DNA of 64,000 bases from Artemisia argyi (Eukaryota > Streptophyta > Magnoliopsida > Asterales > Asteraceae): positions 122,260,823 through 122,324,822 of the forward strand of contig CM060685.1 of the NCBI GenBank assembly GCA_030686995.1, read 5' to 3'. A model generated the notes under the pieces. It was given only the letters and a program-made list of their open reading frames with translations. It did not search any database and was not told the DNA's origin. Position numbers and translations under genes: made by a program. Positions 40,767 through 51,973 of the stretch are shown here, one piece after another; the stretch's first letter is position 1, and the number at the start of each line of letters is the position of its first letter.

Positions 40767-43746
40767 TGTAACACCCCAAAAATACCTGAATGGCAGCGGA
40801 ATGGAATACCGGGGGTGACTGTCATAGCACCATACTTACAGTTATATTGAACGACCTAAAGTGTCGTTTAGAAAATACAGCGTTTGATCATTAAAACATT
40901 CAGAGTTTACAAAGCTTAGGTCCCAAAAGAGTTTGCCAAAATAGTTAGAATAAGTTCAACAAGATCAAACGTTTCATAAGTGCAGAAAATATAGTGAGAC
41001 GCGTCGACTCCGCGACTCCATGAAGGTCCAAATGTATGCACATGAGCTACCTTAACAACCTGAGAAATACATTGCGAAAAACGGTCAACATAAAGTTGGT
41101 GAATAATCATAGGTTTATAAGTAAATTCTAGTGTACATATGCCATAAGTAATGCCAAGAAATAGGATGTCCGGAAAGTATATACATTGGCTCTTAAGCTC
41201 ATGACCCCGAAGCTAGACGATACTTGGCCCCAATGAGTGTTTACCAGACACTCTAATAATAAAGACATGAAATGCATTCGTTCCATTTGGAGCAACCCAA
41301 ACACGAATGGAGGCGTCACCCTCGATAGATCTATCCACTCACTCCCGCTTAGTACCAGAAATTAACGGTCCATGATAATAAAAGGGGACTTTTCAAGACG
41401 TGGTAAATAAGACAACTTAAGCAATGTATGAAATTTTATACTTAGGCATGTACACAAAACAAGTAATGCAATGTATTCTCCCCCGTGGGATTTGAAATCA
41501 AAATATAGAATTAAAACGGGGCTATGAAAACTCACCTCGAAGTGATGGTACAAAGATGGTGCAATGAGGTAAAAGTAGTCGGGACAATGAGGCGCGAGTA
41601 CTAGCCGCAACCTAAATGAATAACCATGATCTAACTTAGATCAAGCCGTAATGAAATGAATGTACATGCACATGATGCTCATACCACTCGTAATTTAGAA
41701 ATACTAGTTATCGTCATAGAAAAATAGTTTCCATACTTAGGAAAATATATCCATATATAGGAGTATATAACTTGTACGAAAAAGTTAACGTTATAATCCT
41801 TGTATCAAAACCTTGAAATACGTCGTTACGTCGTATAAGTATTCTCTCGGGTCATACGTATTCATTTGATAAGAAATCGTCCTTAGTAATGTTTTCTAGA
41901 AAATATACCGTTTAGTACGTACGTTATTATTTTTATTTGTGACCAAAAATATATATATAGTTTTGACAATGTTAAAACGGGTATAACTCGGTCGTTTTAG
42001 GCTCGTTTTCCTTGTTCTTTATATCCGCGGATTCGTCTTTGTGTATACTAGTATATTTTAGATAACTCGGCTCTTTAAAGTTACGTTTAATGCCTCAATT
42101 TACCCGTCGTATTCTGCCAAACAGCAAGCAGTTTTCTGAAAAGTAGTTTTCGTCGTTAAATTTGTAAAAATCATATCTCCTTCGTTATAAACTCGTTTTA
42201 ATCCGTTCTTTCGCCTAAAGTTTCGTTTTTGAATGTATTTTCTAAATCTTTGGTCAAAACTTGGTCATCATCTACTGATTTTCCCACGAAATTAAAATAG
42301 GGACAGTAGGTATTTCAAAAGTTTCAAAAACCATTTTCAAGTCTCTAAACTAGTTCCATCCTCCATCAATCCACTTTCAATCACCACAAAGCTAGTCTAA
42401 ACCTACCATACACCTTCTTAGGGTGTCATGGGTCCTTAAACATCACCAATCCACTAGGTCTAACAAGGGTTTCATATGTTTCCATTTCTAGGGCTTGAAA
42501 GTTAATTATATACAAAAATGAAGTGGTACAAGTTGATGCATGTGTAAGATCTTGTAAGAAAAATATATAGACATAATAATAACTTGTAAAAATCATAAAA
42601 ATGAGTTTGTAAACTTACTTGATGGTTTAGAGAGTTTAGATGATAAAAAGCCTACTAATCATTGAGTTTTTATTTCAAAACTCTAACAAGGATGATTATA
42701 CTAACTAGTTTATAATATGATCTTGTAAAATTTACCCTCCTTGCTCCTTGATCACCTTGGATCGATCCACACACAAGAGAAAATGGAGAGAAAAGTTTGC
42801 TAGTTGTAAGAAAAGTGATTTTTGTGATAAAGGTGTAAAAAAAGTTTAATATATACTAAGAGACAATAGTTTGGTGGCATTAAATTAAGTTGGTGAAGTT
42901 TTTAATGTTTTAAGACCTTAGGGGGGGGGGGGGGGGTTGGCCGGCCATAAAGGAGGGAAAGGGGGGATTTGTCCTTGGGTTTAATTACAAAATTAGTATT
43001 AGTATTATGTAGTTAAGTTAGGTTTAGGTTTAATCGGGTACCGGGTTTGTTAGAAATAAATTTTATTGAAGTTATTCGGGACGTAATAAAGTCGTAAAAA
43101 TTGTAAAAATATGCCGGGTACAAGTACGGAGAGTTTGGGTGATTATCGTTTAATTTTGTTGAAAACCGTCGTTATTAAGTTAAACGTATGATACGTAATC
43201 AATAAATTTCCAAAATACCGGGTAAATTAATATTATAGTTTTTATATTATAGAAGTGAGTATAAAAATATATTGGGATCATAGTCGGGAGTGTCGGACAT
43301 GTTAGACACATTTATAGTTCGCGTATTAGTGTTTATTTAAAATAAACGTACGTAAATCGTTAATTGTACCAAAAGTATAAATTTAATTATCCTACGAGTG
43401 GAATAGCATGCAAGTGCCATAATGGTGACAAGCTGACTATTTCTAGTCCGTATGAAATGTCCCTGATAATAATGCATGAATTCGCTCCTGAACCAATACA
43501 GTTACGCGAATTTGAACACTCGTAAACTAAATTTACGATGACATGAATAATGCACGTGAATAGTGATTTTCTCTCGGAAATGAATAGTGTCAAGTGAATA
43601 GTAAAATTTCTGAATATGTCTCGGAATGTCAAATTGACCTCAAAAACGATGAATAGTGATCGATGAATAGTAAATGATGAATAGTAACTTGTGAATAGTA
43701 AATTGTCGAGGCTTGGAAAAATGACTGGAAATTACGAGTTGTGACA
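40767..43746 (-). repeat. 5' LTR of E3
   Basis: The LTR is 2980 bases. Its G run is 16 (42921-42936) against 22 in the other LTR, which accounts for the whole length difference. It contains the same TGAATAGT array near its U3 edge. Confidence 0.95.
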
Positions 43747-43751
43747 CACTT

Positions 43752-46130
43752 CTTCAACGATATCTCCTTCTCAAGAGTGAAGGTATTAAGCATGTGGCGA
43801 GGGCGGGCAAAAACAGGCACCATCAGCTACGATTCGTCTAGCTTCAAAAAGAAGTCAGGGTGCACCTCTGCATCCTCAGCAATGTGTTTGGCCAGAGTTA
43901 GGCCCTGCATGATCACACTAATAGGATAATCCTGATCACGCTCCAAGCGGGCAATCTGAGGAAAGTCGAAGACCTTCATATTCTCCATGGCCATCACTAG
44001 CTCATCAAAAGCATCCGCGCTGTACCCAGGAACTTTTTCAGGTTGCACAGTCAGCATCTTGCTCTCATACAGCTCCTCCATAGCCTGGGCCTTGCCGCGT
44101 GCCACAGCGCACTCCACGACCTTCCCAAAGGCCTCTACGACCTCCTGGGACTCCAATGTGCCCATAGCAGCCAGGCGCAAACCATGGCTAATCAACCACA
44201 CACGCAACAACGCACGCGTTAGAAGGTAAAAAGAGCATTAATACATATAGTAAATAAAAATTTCGGAATAGACAACACATACCTGCGCTCAGCAATCGTA
44301 GACATGAGATGAGGATATAACTCCTCATCATATTCTATATTTAGCTTGTGCAGCTTGCCCTCCTGTACCTTCAGAGCATTCTCCAATTGCGTGTGAAGCT
44401 CATTAAGATGGCCGAAGTGCTCGGTCTTCTTCTCTTCAAGGTACTTTAAACCCCAAGATAAGTTAGACCTGAACTGATGCATCTCCCCGCGCTCATGCTT
44501 CAGCTCAGCCATCAAGGACAGCTTCTCATCAGCAACCTTCCTAGCATGCGCAGTGGTAGACTCTACCTCTGCTCGTGCATCAGCTAACTGCGCCCTGAGC
44601 AAGGCAATCTCCTCATCCTTCTGAGCGAGACTGCTACCTTCTCCAACATACCGCACCTTCAGCTGAGTAACTAACTCAGCCTGACGCTCAGCAACAGCTC
44701 CCAGCTCCTCCATCAGCTGTTGCGAAGACAACTCTTCATCAACTCTCACCGGCTCCTCCACATGTGTATGAACCGGCTGAGGTGGCACTGACCCCTCCAC
44801 GGACGCTGCATCACCCCCTGCAGCATCATCACTACAAGTAAACATAAACAAAGTTAGATAATGGCGCTGCGCAGAAACACGTATTAATATAGATATTCAG
44901 CTTACTTACATAAAGGGAGAAGTCTGAGCATTCTTCTGCGCAGCAACAGATACCGACGTCTCCTCGTCTGTGGATTCATCCACAATAATGGTATGACGCC
45001 TGCGCTTAGAAGTTCCTTCACCATCATTAACAACAGCCTTGCGCTTTACACCCTGACGCTCCTCTTCAGAGTCCGTGTCCACTTTGAGAATACCAACACT
45101 TGTGGATGACTCAGCGCACGCAATTTCAGGCGTCACCACTACCTGCGCAGGCACCGTCTGAACTGGGTTCGCATTCACCACAAGCTGTGATGCGTCAGAA
45201 GGCTCCTCTTGCGCAATCTCCAGCAAGCGCCCAGCAGTAGCCTCCAGAATAGGCACCTCACCTTCCCTCAAGGGGCGCACGCCCATAGTTACCTGCGTCG
45301 GCTTTGTTAGCTTCACCACGGAGAATAGATCCATATCTGCGCAACATATAAACACACAAAAGGAGGAGCAAGTTAGTGGATAAAATCATTATACACAAAG
45401 AGGCTTACATTATAAACGCAAGGACAAGAAAGGATGAGCACCCACTCCGGCCGCTTCCATCCAAGAACGTTGGCACTTCGTCACTTCCCCCGAAGTAGTT
45501 ACGACTTAGCCCCATATGCACCAAGAACTCCTCGGGATAAGTATTGATGGGGATGCGGTTCTCATCAATAGTCTCTGCATCCCCCACATTGTACGTACCG
45601 GGATCTGGGCGCTCATCCTTTGGAAGCCCCCCTTGAGTATAAAACTCAGAGAGCGAAGTGAATACCCGATCATCAATCCAAAAAAACCTTTCCCTCCATC
45701 CCCTCAGGGAGTCCACCTTATCAGTATAGCACTAATAACCCCTTTGGCGCTTGGAGAATGTTACCCACCCGTTCGACCACGACGTGTGGTAGAACGCGCG
45801 AAATAAATTGATAGTCGGGTTTATCGCCAGTAAACGGCAGTTTACCTCGAAATTTATTATTTTGGCCGCACCTATACAATGCAGCTGCAAAATGTGCAGG
45901 CGATAAAAGTTTAGCACATCGCTCAGGAATCGGGATATAGGTACGCGCTGGTTGGCGAATTCAAAGAAGCGCGTATACACCCCTATTTTCCCCTCAGGGA
46001 AGTCCGCGATACATGCGTTGGCATCCGGTACCTCCGGATGCACTGCAAGCGGAATGAAATAGTCGGAGGTGAACTGACGTAGTTCATCCTCGTCCATTTC
46101 AGAGTGAAACTCTTCTAACTGACGAACCAT
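43752..46130 (-). pseudogene. E1 antisense gene (Tat-type aORF), main part
   Basis: This spliced gene faces pol. The exons are about 45448-46130, 44910-45336, 44283-44831, and from about 44210 into the E3 insertion, with GTAAGT and GTATGT donors and GCAG or GTAG acceptors at most junctions. The N-terminal part (MVRQLEEFHSEMDEDELRQF, then FEFANQRVPISRFLSDVLNF) resembles the plant-specific putative gypsy-type transposon domain. The middle has a basic cluster (KRRRH) that could be a nuclear signal, then a coiled coil rich in Glu/Leu (44283-44800). In-frame TAG codons occur at 45732 and 43827. The gene continues at 32001-32223 beyond E3. The function of such antisense genes is unknown. Confidence 0.75.
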
Positions 46131-46556
46131 TTTTAAGGAAAAATAAGATTAACTATGGAGTGCACTCGCTATTACCTAATAAAACATTTGATTCTTAAAC
46201 AAGCTTTGAGAATTTTAAAAATGGCGGAAGAAGGTATTTTACTGTGATGTCTTTAGTAAAAAGGGAGGCAGTGACTTATATAGGGTCACCAAACCCTAAA
46301 TAATCGCCACGTGGATCCCACTAAGGTAATCGTGTGGCTAGAATGCAAAAGGGTACAAGCACTTTTTCACACTTCCCGAAAAAATACGTGGACACACTCC
46401 CCGTTTCCCGAGGTATCTTTGAGATATTTTGGGACTAGATACATGGCTCCAAATATTGGGCGGTAATTATTTAAAATTCTTCCCGCCACGCTTACCACTG
46501 TTCTCACTAGTCTAGCATCCGCGGCTACAACCCGCGCACACTAGACTGGGGGGACA

Positions 46557-47030
46557 TGATGACGTATAGTCTATATTTGGGTCACGAGACCAAATGATAA
46601 ACACTACTAATGCCCAAGTCCACTCTGAGTGGGCTATCATGACAATGATTTGGGGCACACTACTAACGGTTTGGACTCACGAAAGCCCAAACCCAACCAA
46701 ACTATTTAAGGTCTAGATAAGGATCTTCTATTTATGGATAAAGATCCATAGGCCGGATAAGCACCACGCGTGCGAAGAGTGAGGAACACGAAATCTACAA
46801 GGATTTCGTGCCTATATAAAGAATGACATAATTCTCATTAAAGGTACGATTTACAAAACCCTAACTCTTCAATATAACCCTAAACCGATTACTTACTCTC
46901 ACGCCGGAGGATAATCGTGGAAGACAATCCCACGATATGCCTAACGGTGTTTGTTTGCTTTCTTAGTGCGCAGGTTTCCAGCATTAAGGTCTAATTGGTA
47001 CGAGAGCAGGAACGCCCAACTTTTGTATCA
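46557..47030 (+). repeat. 3' LTR of E1 (right end approximate)
   Basis: The LTR starts TGATGACGTATAG directly after the polypurine tract ACTGGGGGGACA and has a TATA box near 46803. There is no second copy in the window, so its right end is only bracketed: TTTGTATCA at 47030 is the last plausible CA end. A stretch like a primer-binding site (ATTGGTACGAGAGC, 46994-47007) makes an earlier end possible. Confidence 0.6.
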
Positions 47031-47238
47031 ACAATTGTTCCCAAGGATGTACACTTATGCAATTAACTGATAACTTTTACAAAACATACAACTCTCCAAA
47101 GAGCCTCATTTATGAAAGTCCAATATAAATTAGAGTAAACTGCAAAAAATGTCCCTGTGGTTTGGCAAAATTGCAAAAAGTGTACTCTTACGAGTATTTT
47201 TGCAAAAAGTGTTCCTGAGCAGATTTCAATTTGAAAAT

Positions 47239-47877
47239 TGATGATGTACCCTCCAATTAGCGCGAAGGACACCCCCTCGATTGTAATTGTAACCAACATA
47301 ATCGAAGGCTCTGGCTAGCCTCCTTAAACTTTATTTGGCGTAAAACTAATCATCAATGATCTAGTTACCAAGTGGGAATTCGCCAATCGAAGGATCAAGC
47401 CCTTCGGGGTATCTCTCGATAAGTTTCAAGGACGGAACAATGCCAAGTCCACATATTGGTAAGACCAAGTCTTACCCACGTATCCTCTTTCTCTTTAGCT
47501 CCCCCGCTAAATCAGGAGGAGTGGGGCACTAACCCCTAGCGGTTACCACAAATCATGGGACGCCCCCATGATCTCTATCAAACGTGTGACCACTCTCCAG
47601 GACCGTTTTCTTCACCTATAAATATTCCTGGACGATGACAAATCTGGTATGCAATCTATCTCACCTTACTTTACTACGCATATACTTAAACTCTCATACC
47701 AATCACTCATTCACACGCCGGAGGTGGTTCGCAGGGTCCAACCCCTGCGCAATCACTTAACGTAGAGTTTTAGTATTTCTTATTTCAGGTTATATCCAAG
47801 CTTGGCGCAATCATAACACCCCTCATTTTCCTTTGATCACCATCGAAGGCCTGGTAGTGCAAAATATTGTACAATCA
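47239..47877 (+). repeat. 5' LTR of E2
   Basis: The LTR is 639 bases, TGATGATGTACC...TACAATCA. A TATA-like CTATAAATAT lies near 47617. CGAAGG occurs at least four times. A primer-binding site follows at 47879-47896. Confidence 0.93.
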
Positions 47878-47891
47878 GTGGCGCCATCCAT

Positions 47892-49065
47892 GGGACACGC
47901 TACAATTAGTCCCGTTATTTCCAAGCAAAATAACCAAGTCAAATACACTCGCTATTATTCCGGCATGAATTCAGAACGAGAAGTTACACCCCCACCGGGT
48001 TTCTCGTCCTTAACCCCTTTACCCGTAACAGACGTCAACAACCTGCCACCAATCACGGTCTCCAACTTTACTACACGATCTCATCCTGAAATAACGCCCA
48101 ATCACCATGCATCCACTTCGGCCAACCCAGAACTCATCATTAGCCCCGCCTTTGTCGACGCTAATTATGAAGAGTTAGAGTCCTTGCTAAGGGCTCGAAG
48201 GAGACAAATCAGAAATACGGAGATGCGTCGGGAGTTAGAATATTCCAGCGATGAGTATGATGAGGAGATCGAAATGGAACCGAGACCTTCAATCCATAGG
48301 GCTCACCACCCTATCCTGCGCATTGGGTCACCTGCAAGTAGAAGAGTTGAGGGAAGAAGCGTAGGCTTCGAAGGAGTTCCTGAGAGAACACCCACAAGTA
48401 AGGAAGGAACAGTCGCCAAAGTCTCTAACGGGAGGAGTCGGCAGAGGGAGAACACGGAGGTCAACATACCCCCATTATTGGCAGCTCACTTAGGAAGGAC
48501 CGAAGGAGGAATCCCCCTACAACCCTCCCACGCGTTTGGTGTGAAGGGTAACCTAGGCCCAGTTAACACAGGAGGGAGTCTTCCCCCCATTGGCATGCAT
48601 CCTCAATTCCCGGTCCAGAGCTACCCTCCGATTCTTTATCCCCAAATCAATGGGCAACCTGGAAATTAGTATCCCTCACAAACTGCTGTGCCCTATAATC
48701 CTTCCATGGTATACCCCCAGTATACCATGTATACTGGTTACACTCCAAACACGAGTACGCCTCATCCTTTCTATGTTAGTCAGCCTTCTTTGGGAGTTCC
48801 CCCTCCTATTAATCCATACCATATTGTTCCGATGAACTTACCACCGTATGCCCATCCATATGCTGAGCCTGTAGGCCCCACTACACCCTTCGTGAGATGG
48901 ATCGAAGATTATCCCTTGTCGGATGGTTTAAAGATGCCTTCACATATAGGTACTTACGATGGGAAGGGGGATCCAGATAATTTCCTACATTTATTTGAAG
49001 GAGCTATAAGAATGCAGAAATGGGACATGGAATGGGCAGAAGCTAGGAAGCATTATCAACCTTGA
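47892..49065 (+). pseudogene. gag: E2 gag N-terminal part
   Basis: The frame opens after the primer-binding site (MGHATISPV or MNSEREVTPPPGF), runs through a Pro-rich, acidic segment (EYSSDEYDEEIEMEPR) and meets TAG at 48667. The same frame resumes with QTAVPYNPSMVYPQYT and the Gag core start (GTYDGKGDPDNFLHLFEGAIRMQKW). At about 49029 some 50-55 bases of the conserved capsid core appear to be missing, which shifts the frame and ends it at 49065. CAG to TAG would explain the first stop. Full-length Gag therefore cannot be made without readthrough and frameshift. Confidence 0.8.
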
Positions 49066-49069
49066 CGAT

Positions 49070-51181
49070 TTGAAGGCTAATTTTCGATCTCACTTCAGCC
49101 AACAGAAGAAATTCACAAGAACGCACCTCACGGTGCACAACATTAAGCAGAAGGAGAATGAAAGCACAAGAAACTTTGTCACTAGATACACTTACGAAAC
49201 CCTGCAGATTCTAGGCTTACACGAAGAGCAACATATTTCTGGCTTCGTCCATGGCCTACGCAACCAGACTCTTGTAGAATTCTTATCTACAGATCTTCCG
49301 GCAACATACAAAGGCCTGATGGAAAAAACATATACATGGATAGAAGCCAAAGAAGTATCCACCAATGGAATTCCAGTGGAGAGCAATAAAGGAATAAAAT
49401 CATCTTCGTGGGAAGGGTCGAAGAACAAACACAAAAACCATAATAGGTTTACCCCTTACAACAAGGGTCTGAACCATGGTCTATTAGGAAATCTCACGAA
49501 GTCTCCAAGGGAGATTTTAGCCACAGAGAAGGCTGCCAAAGCCTTCGAACCACCCCCTCGCATAATGGGGAAAAGTAGAAACAGAGATACCACTAAATAT
49601 TGCCACTTCCATGAAGACGTTGGTAACGAAACAAACAGTTGTCGAGAACTGAAAAAGCAGATAGAAGAGGCAGTAAAATCCGGGCAATTAACACATCTGG
49701 TGAAAAGGATAAGAAAGAGCAAAGAGAAAACCACCGATACGCAACTGGGAAAGGATAATACTCCTCAGGAGGCTCCTATCCTAATGGTTCGATGGGATTC
49801 CTCCCAATTGAAAAGAAAGATCCCTGAGAGAGAAGCTCACGATGCAAGAGAAATAACGTTCCCATCCGAAATAGGAGACTCTCCTTCGAAGGATCCAGTG
49901 ATCATTAAGGCCATAGTCACGAATATGGAGGTGAACAAAATTTATATGGGCTGCGGGAGTGCCTGCGAAGTAATCTACGAGCATTGCTTCGAAGAGCTCA
50001 GCCCTACGATCAAATCCAAATGGGTAGAATCAAAAATGCCCTTGATAGGTTTCTCAGCGGAACGATCATGGCCTTTAGGAGAAATACCTCTAGAGGTAAC
50101 ACTCGGAAGTGGAAGGCTCGCAAGAACAGAAATCCTCAATTTTGTCATCGTAAGATCGAAGTCACCCTACAACATGATATTCGGACGAGCTGCCATGCAA
50201 AAAATGGGAATCGTGGTCTCTACGGTGCATGCAACAGTGAAATTCCAAACAGCTAATGGTATTGGTACTGTATTCTCTAGCTATCACGAAGAAAAATACC
50301 AGGAAGCCCACAAGGACAAGGGAGAAGATAATCAACGGCATACGAGGAACGCCATAGAATACTCTGATCCCAAAAGGCATGCGTCACTAGACGAGTCCCA
50401 TCTAGTAAAAAAGGTGGAAATAGGGAAACGGTTCCCTACAACTTTCAGAGAAACATTGAAAAGATTACTCGAAGCGTATGAAGATGTGTTTGTAGGAAAA
50501 TATTCAAAGACAATAGGAGTTCCAAGGTTGCTCACAATCAACGGCAAACCCTTTAGCACAGAGCACAAGCTAAACGGGCTCAAATACGTCAAACCGATCG
50601 AGCAGAAGCCCCACCAAGTGACACCCGAACACAGGGCAGCAATTAAGTACGAGGTCAACAAACTCACAGCTGCAGGAATACTTCGAAGGTTAGAAAACCC
50701 AACATGGGTTACTAATCCAACGATAGCCCAGCGAAGAAATGGAAAAAAGTTACTAGAGGTTGACTTTAGAGACATCAACAAAGCTTGCCGAAAAGAAAGC
50801 TATTTGCCAGAAGGAGAAAAGCAACCGACACCTGGAGTTCATTGGGAATGCTTCCTTAATACAAACATGGGATGCCACCAGATAAAGATGGCAAAAGAGG
50901 ACGAAGAAAAAATGTCCTTTCATGTAGAAGGAAGCTCCTACTGCTTCACGCGTATGCCCTTCGGTTTACGAAACATCGAAGCCACTTACAATAGGCTGAT
51001 CCAAAGGGTCTTCGAAAAACAGATAAGGAGGAACCTGAAAATTCACGGCGAATACTTAATCACCCAGAGCAGGACAAAAGAAGATCTCCTTCATGATGTA
51101 GAAGAGACCCTCATACAACTGAGAAAGATCAACCTAAAGTTAAACCCAGTAATGTGTTCCTTTGGCATTAAAAAAGAATAA
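49070..51181 (+). CDS. pol: E2 gag-protease-RT open frame with lost catalytic sites
   Basis: The frame is open for 703 codons. It starts in the Gag capsid end (LKANFRSHFSQQKKFTRTHL), has a knuckle-like KYCHFHEDVGNETNSC (His changed), then a protease-like region and RT. The protease site reads IYMGCGSACEVIYEHCF, where related elements have an Asp before the GS motif. In RT the first catalytic Asp is Asn (FLNTNMGCHQIKM instead of the usual LDAYKGYHQI), and the YVDD box reads HGEY (LKIHGEYLITQS). MPFGLRN, EVDFRDINKAC and KLNPVMCSFGI remain. Three independent active-site losses in an uninterrupted frame are unusual. The protein could still serve structurally, or the frame may simply be young. Integrase is absent downstream. 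Confidence 0.85.
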   Translation: MKANFRSHFSQQKKFTRTHLTVHNIKQKENESTRNFVTRYTYETLQILGLHEEQHISGFVHGLRNQTLVEFLSTDLPATYKGLMEKTYTWIEAKEVSTNGIPVESNKGIKSSSWEGSKNKHKNHNRFTPYNKGLNHGLLGNLTKSPREILATEKAAKAFEPPPRIMGKSRNRDTTKYCHFHEDVGNETNSCRELKKQIEEAVKSGQLTHLVKRIRKSKEKTTDTQLGKDNTPQEAPILMVRWDSSQLKRKIPEREAHDAREITFPSEIGDSPSKDPVIIKAIVTNMEVNKIYMGCGSACEVIYEHCFEELSPTIKSKWVESKMPLIGFSAERSWPLGEIPLEVTLGSGRLARTEILNFVIVRSKSPYNMIFGRAAMQKMGIVVSTVHATVKFQTANGIGTVFSSYHEEKYQEAHKDKGEDNQRHTRNAIEYSDPKRHASLDESHLVKKVEIGKRFPTTFRETLKRLLEAYEDVFVGKYSKTIGVPRLLTINGKPFSTEHKLNGLKYVKPIEQKPHQVTPEHRAAIKYEVNKLTAAGILRRLENPTWVTNPTIAQRRNGKKLLEVDFRDINKACRKESYLPEGEKQPTPGVHWECFLNTNMGCHQIKMAKEDEEKMSFHVEGSSYCFTRMPFGLRNIEATYNRLIQRVFEKQIRRNLKIHGEYLITQSRTKEDLLHDVEETLIQLRKINLKLNPVMCSFGIKKE

Positions 51182-51430
51182 TCAAATGAACACCCATTCG
51201 TAAAACAAACGATTAAAACCAAGCCAACCAATGAAGAGACCTCATCAGAATCGCAAACGCGAAGGGGGACTCAAGATCTAAGAAGTAACTTGGAAACATT
51301 AAAAGCATTTCTTTCGAAGGGTGTTAACAGATCTTCATCTATCTACAAGGTTCGCAATGAAGTCATCAATGACTTATCATATCAATGGAATAAGGAAGCC
51401 GGAACATCCTTCCAAAGATGAAAGAATTAC

Positions 51431-51973
51431 ATGGAAATCATACCAACAGTTGCACCCCCAACCAGAAGAGAGGTGTTGTTCCTACATATAGAAATGTCCC
51501 CTGACGAGATTGGTGCCATGCTTTTCCCGGAAAGAAGACATCTACAAATACCGATATATTTTGTGAGTAGAGCCTTACCATATGTGGAACGAGGCTATGC
51601 GGCATCAGAAAAGCTAATCCTAGCTTTGATCGACGCCACAAGACGTCTCCGAAAATATTTCAAGGATCATACCATCAGAGTACTTACAGATAAGCCATTC
51701 GAAAGGTTGCTTCTAAACCCTGACAAAACAAGGAGAATGATAAAATGGGCTAAGGAGCTAGAGGAATATAACATAGAATACGGGGAAAACAATCCTTTCG
51801 AAGGACAAAGTAACAAACCAGCTGAAACATGCAAATCAAGTATGTCCTCCAACAAAAAAGTTTCTCGAGCCAAACAAAAGGAACACCACATAAATGATTC
51901 AAAGATACATTTGATTCCATACAATCGAGATCATCTCGAATCCGGAACGGAGCAACAGGCTTCGACAAAATAA
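51431..51973 (+). pseudogene. E2 RNase H remnant
   Basis: The frame encodes the RNase H domain that follows RT in Ty3/gypsy pol: PIYFVSRALPYVERGYAASE, then KLILALIDATRRLRKYF and IRVLTDKPFERLLLNPDK, ending WAKELEEYNIEYGENNPFEGQ. The 250 bases before it are an RT-RNase H connection broken by stops. After EGQ the sequence becomes unlike pol and stops at 51973, where an integrase would normally follow. Confidence 0.8.

Larger units (their letters stand above)
32229..43746 (-). mobile_element. E3: Tekay/Del-like Ty3/gypsy element with 2.98-kb LTRs
   Basis: The LTRs at 40767-43746 (5') and 32229-35214 (3') start TGTCACAACTCG and end GGTGTTACA in element sense. The flanks are an exact CACTT duplication (32224-32228 and 43747-43751). 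The primer-binding site matches initiator tRNA-Met type, and the polypurine tract is AGTGGGGAAGAC. The gag frame is open, but pol is decayed throughout. The only LTR differences I found are one substitution (34139 against 42661) and a G run of 22 against 16, so insertion was very recent. Confidence 0.93.
23161..47030 (+). mobile_element. E1: 5'-truncated Tat/Retand-like Ty3/gypsy element, split by two insertions
   Basis: In order, E1 consists of the end of pol (23169-24645), a spacer, [NE-A with ACAAG duplications], the C-terminal part of an antisense gene, [E3 with CACTT duplications], the rest of the antisense gene up to 46130, a polypurine tract (ACTGGGGGGACA at 46545-46556) and a 3' LTR from 46557. 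The 5' LTR, gag, protease and RT are missing at the left end. The combination of sense pol and a downstream antisense gene is known from Tat-lineage elements (Ogre, Retand). Confidence 0.85.

Noticed and set aside
49192..50781. Several minus-strand frames of 67-149 codons within E2
   Set aside because: They overlap the gag-protease-RT frame, which has recognisable domains; the minus frames have none.
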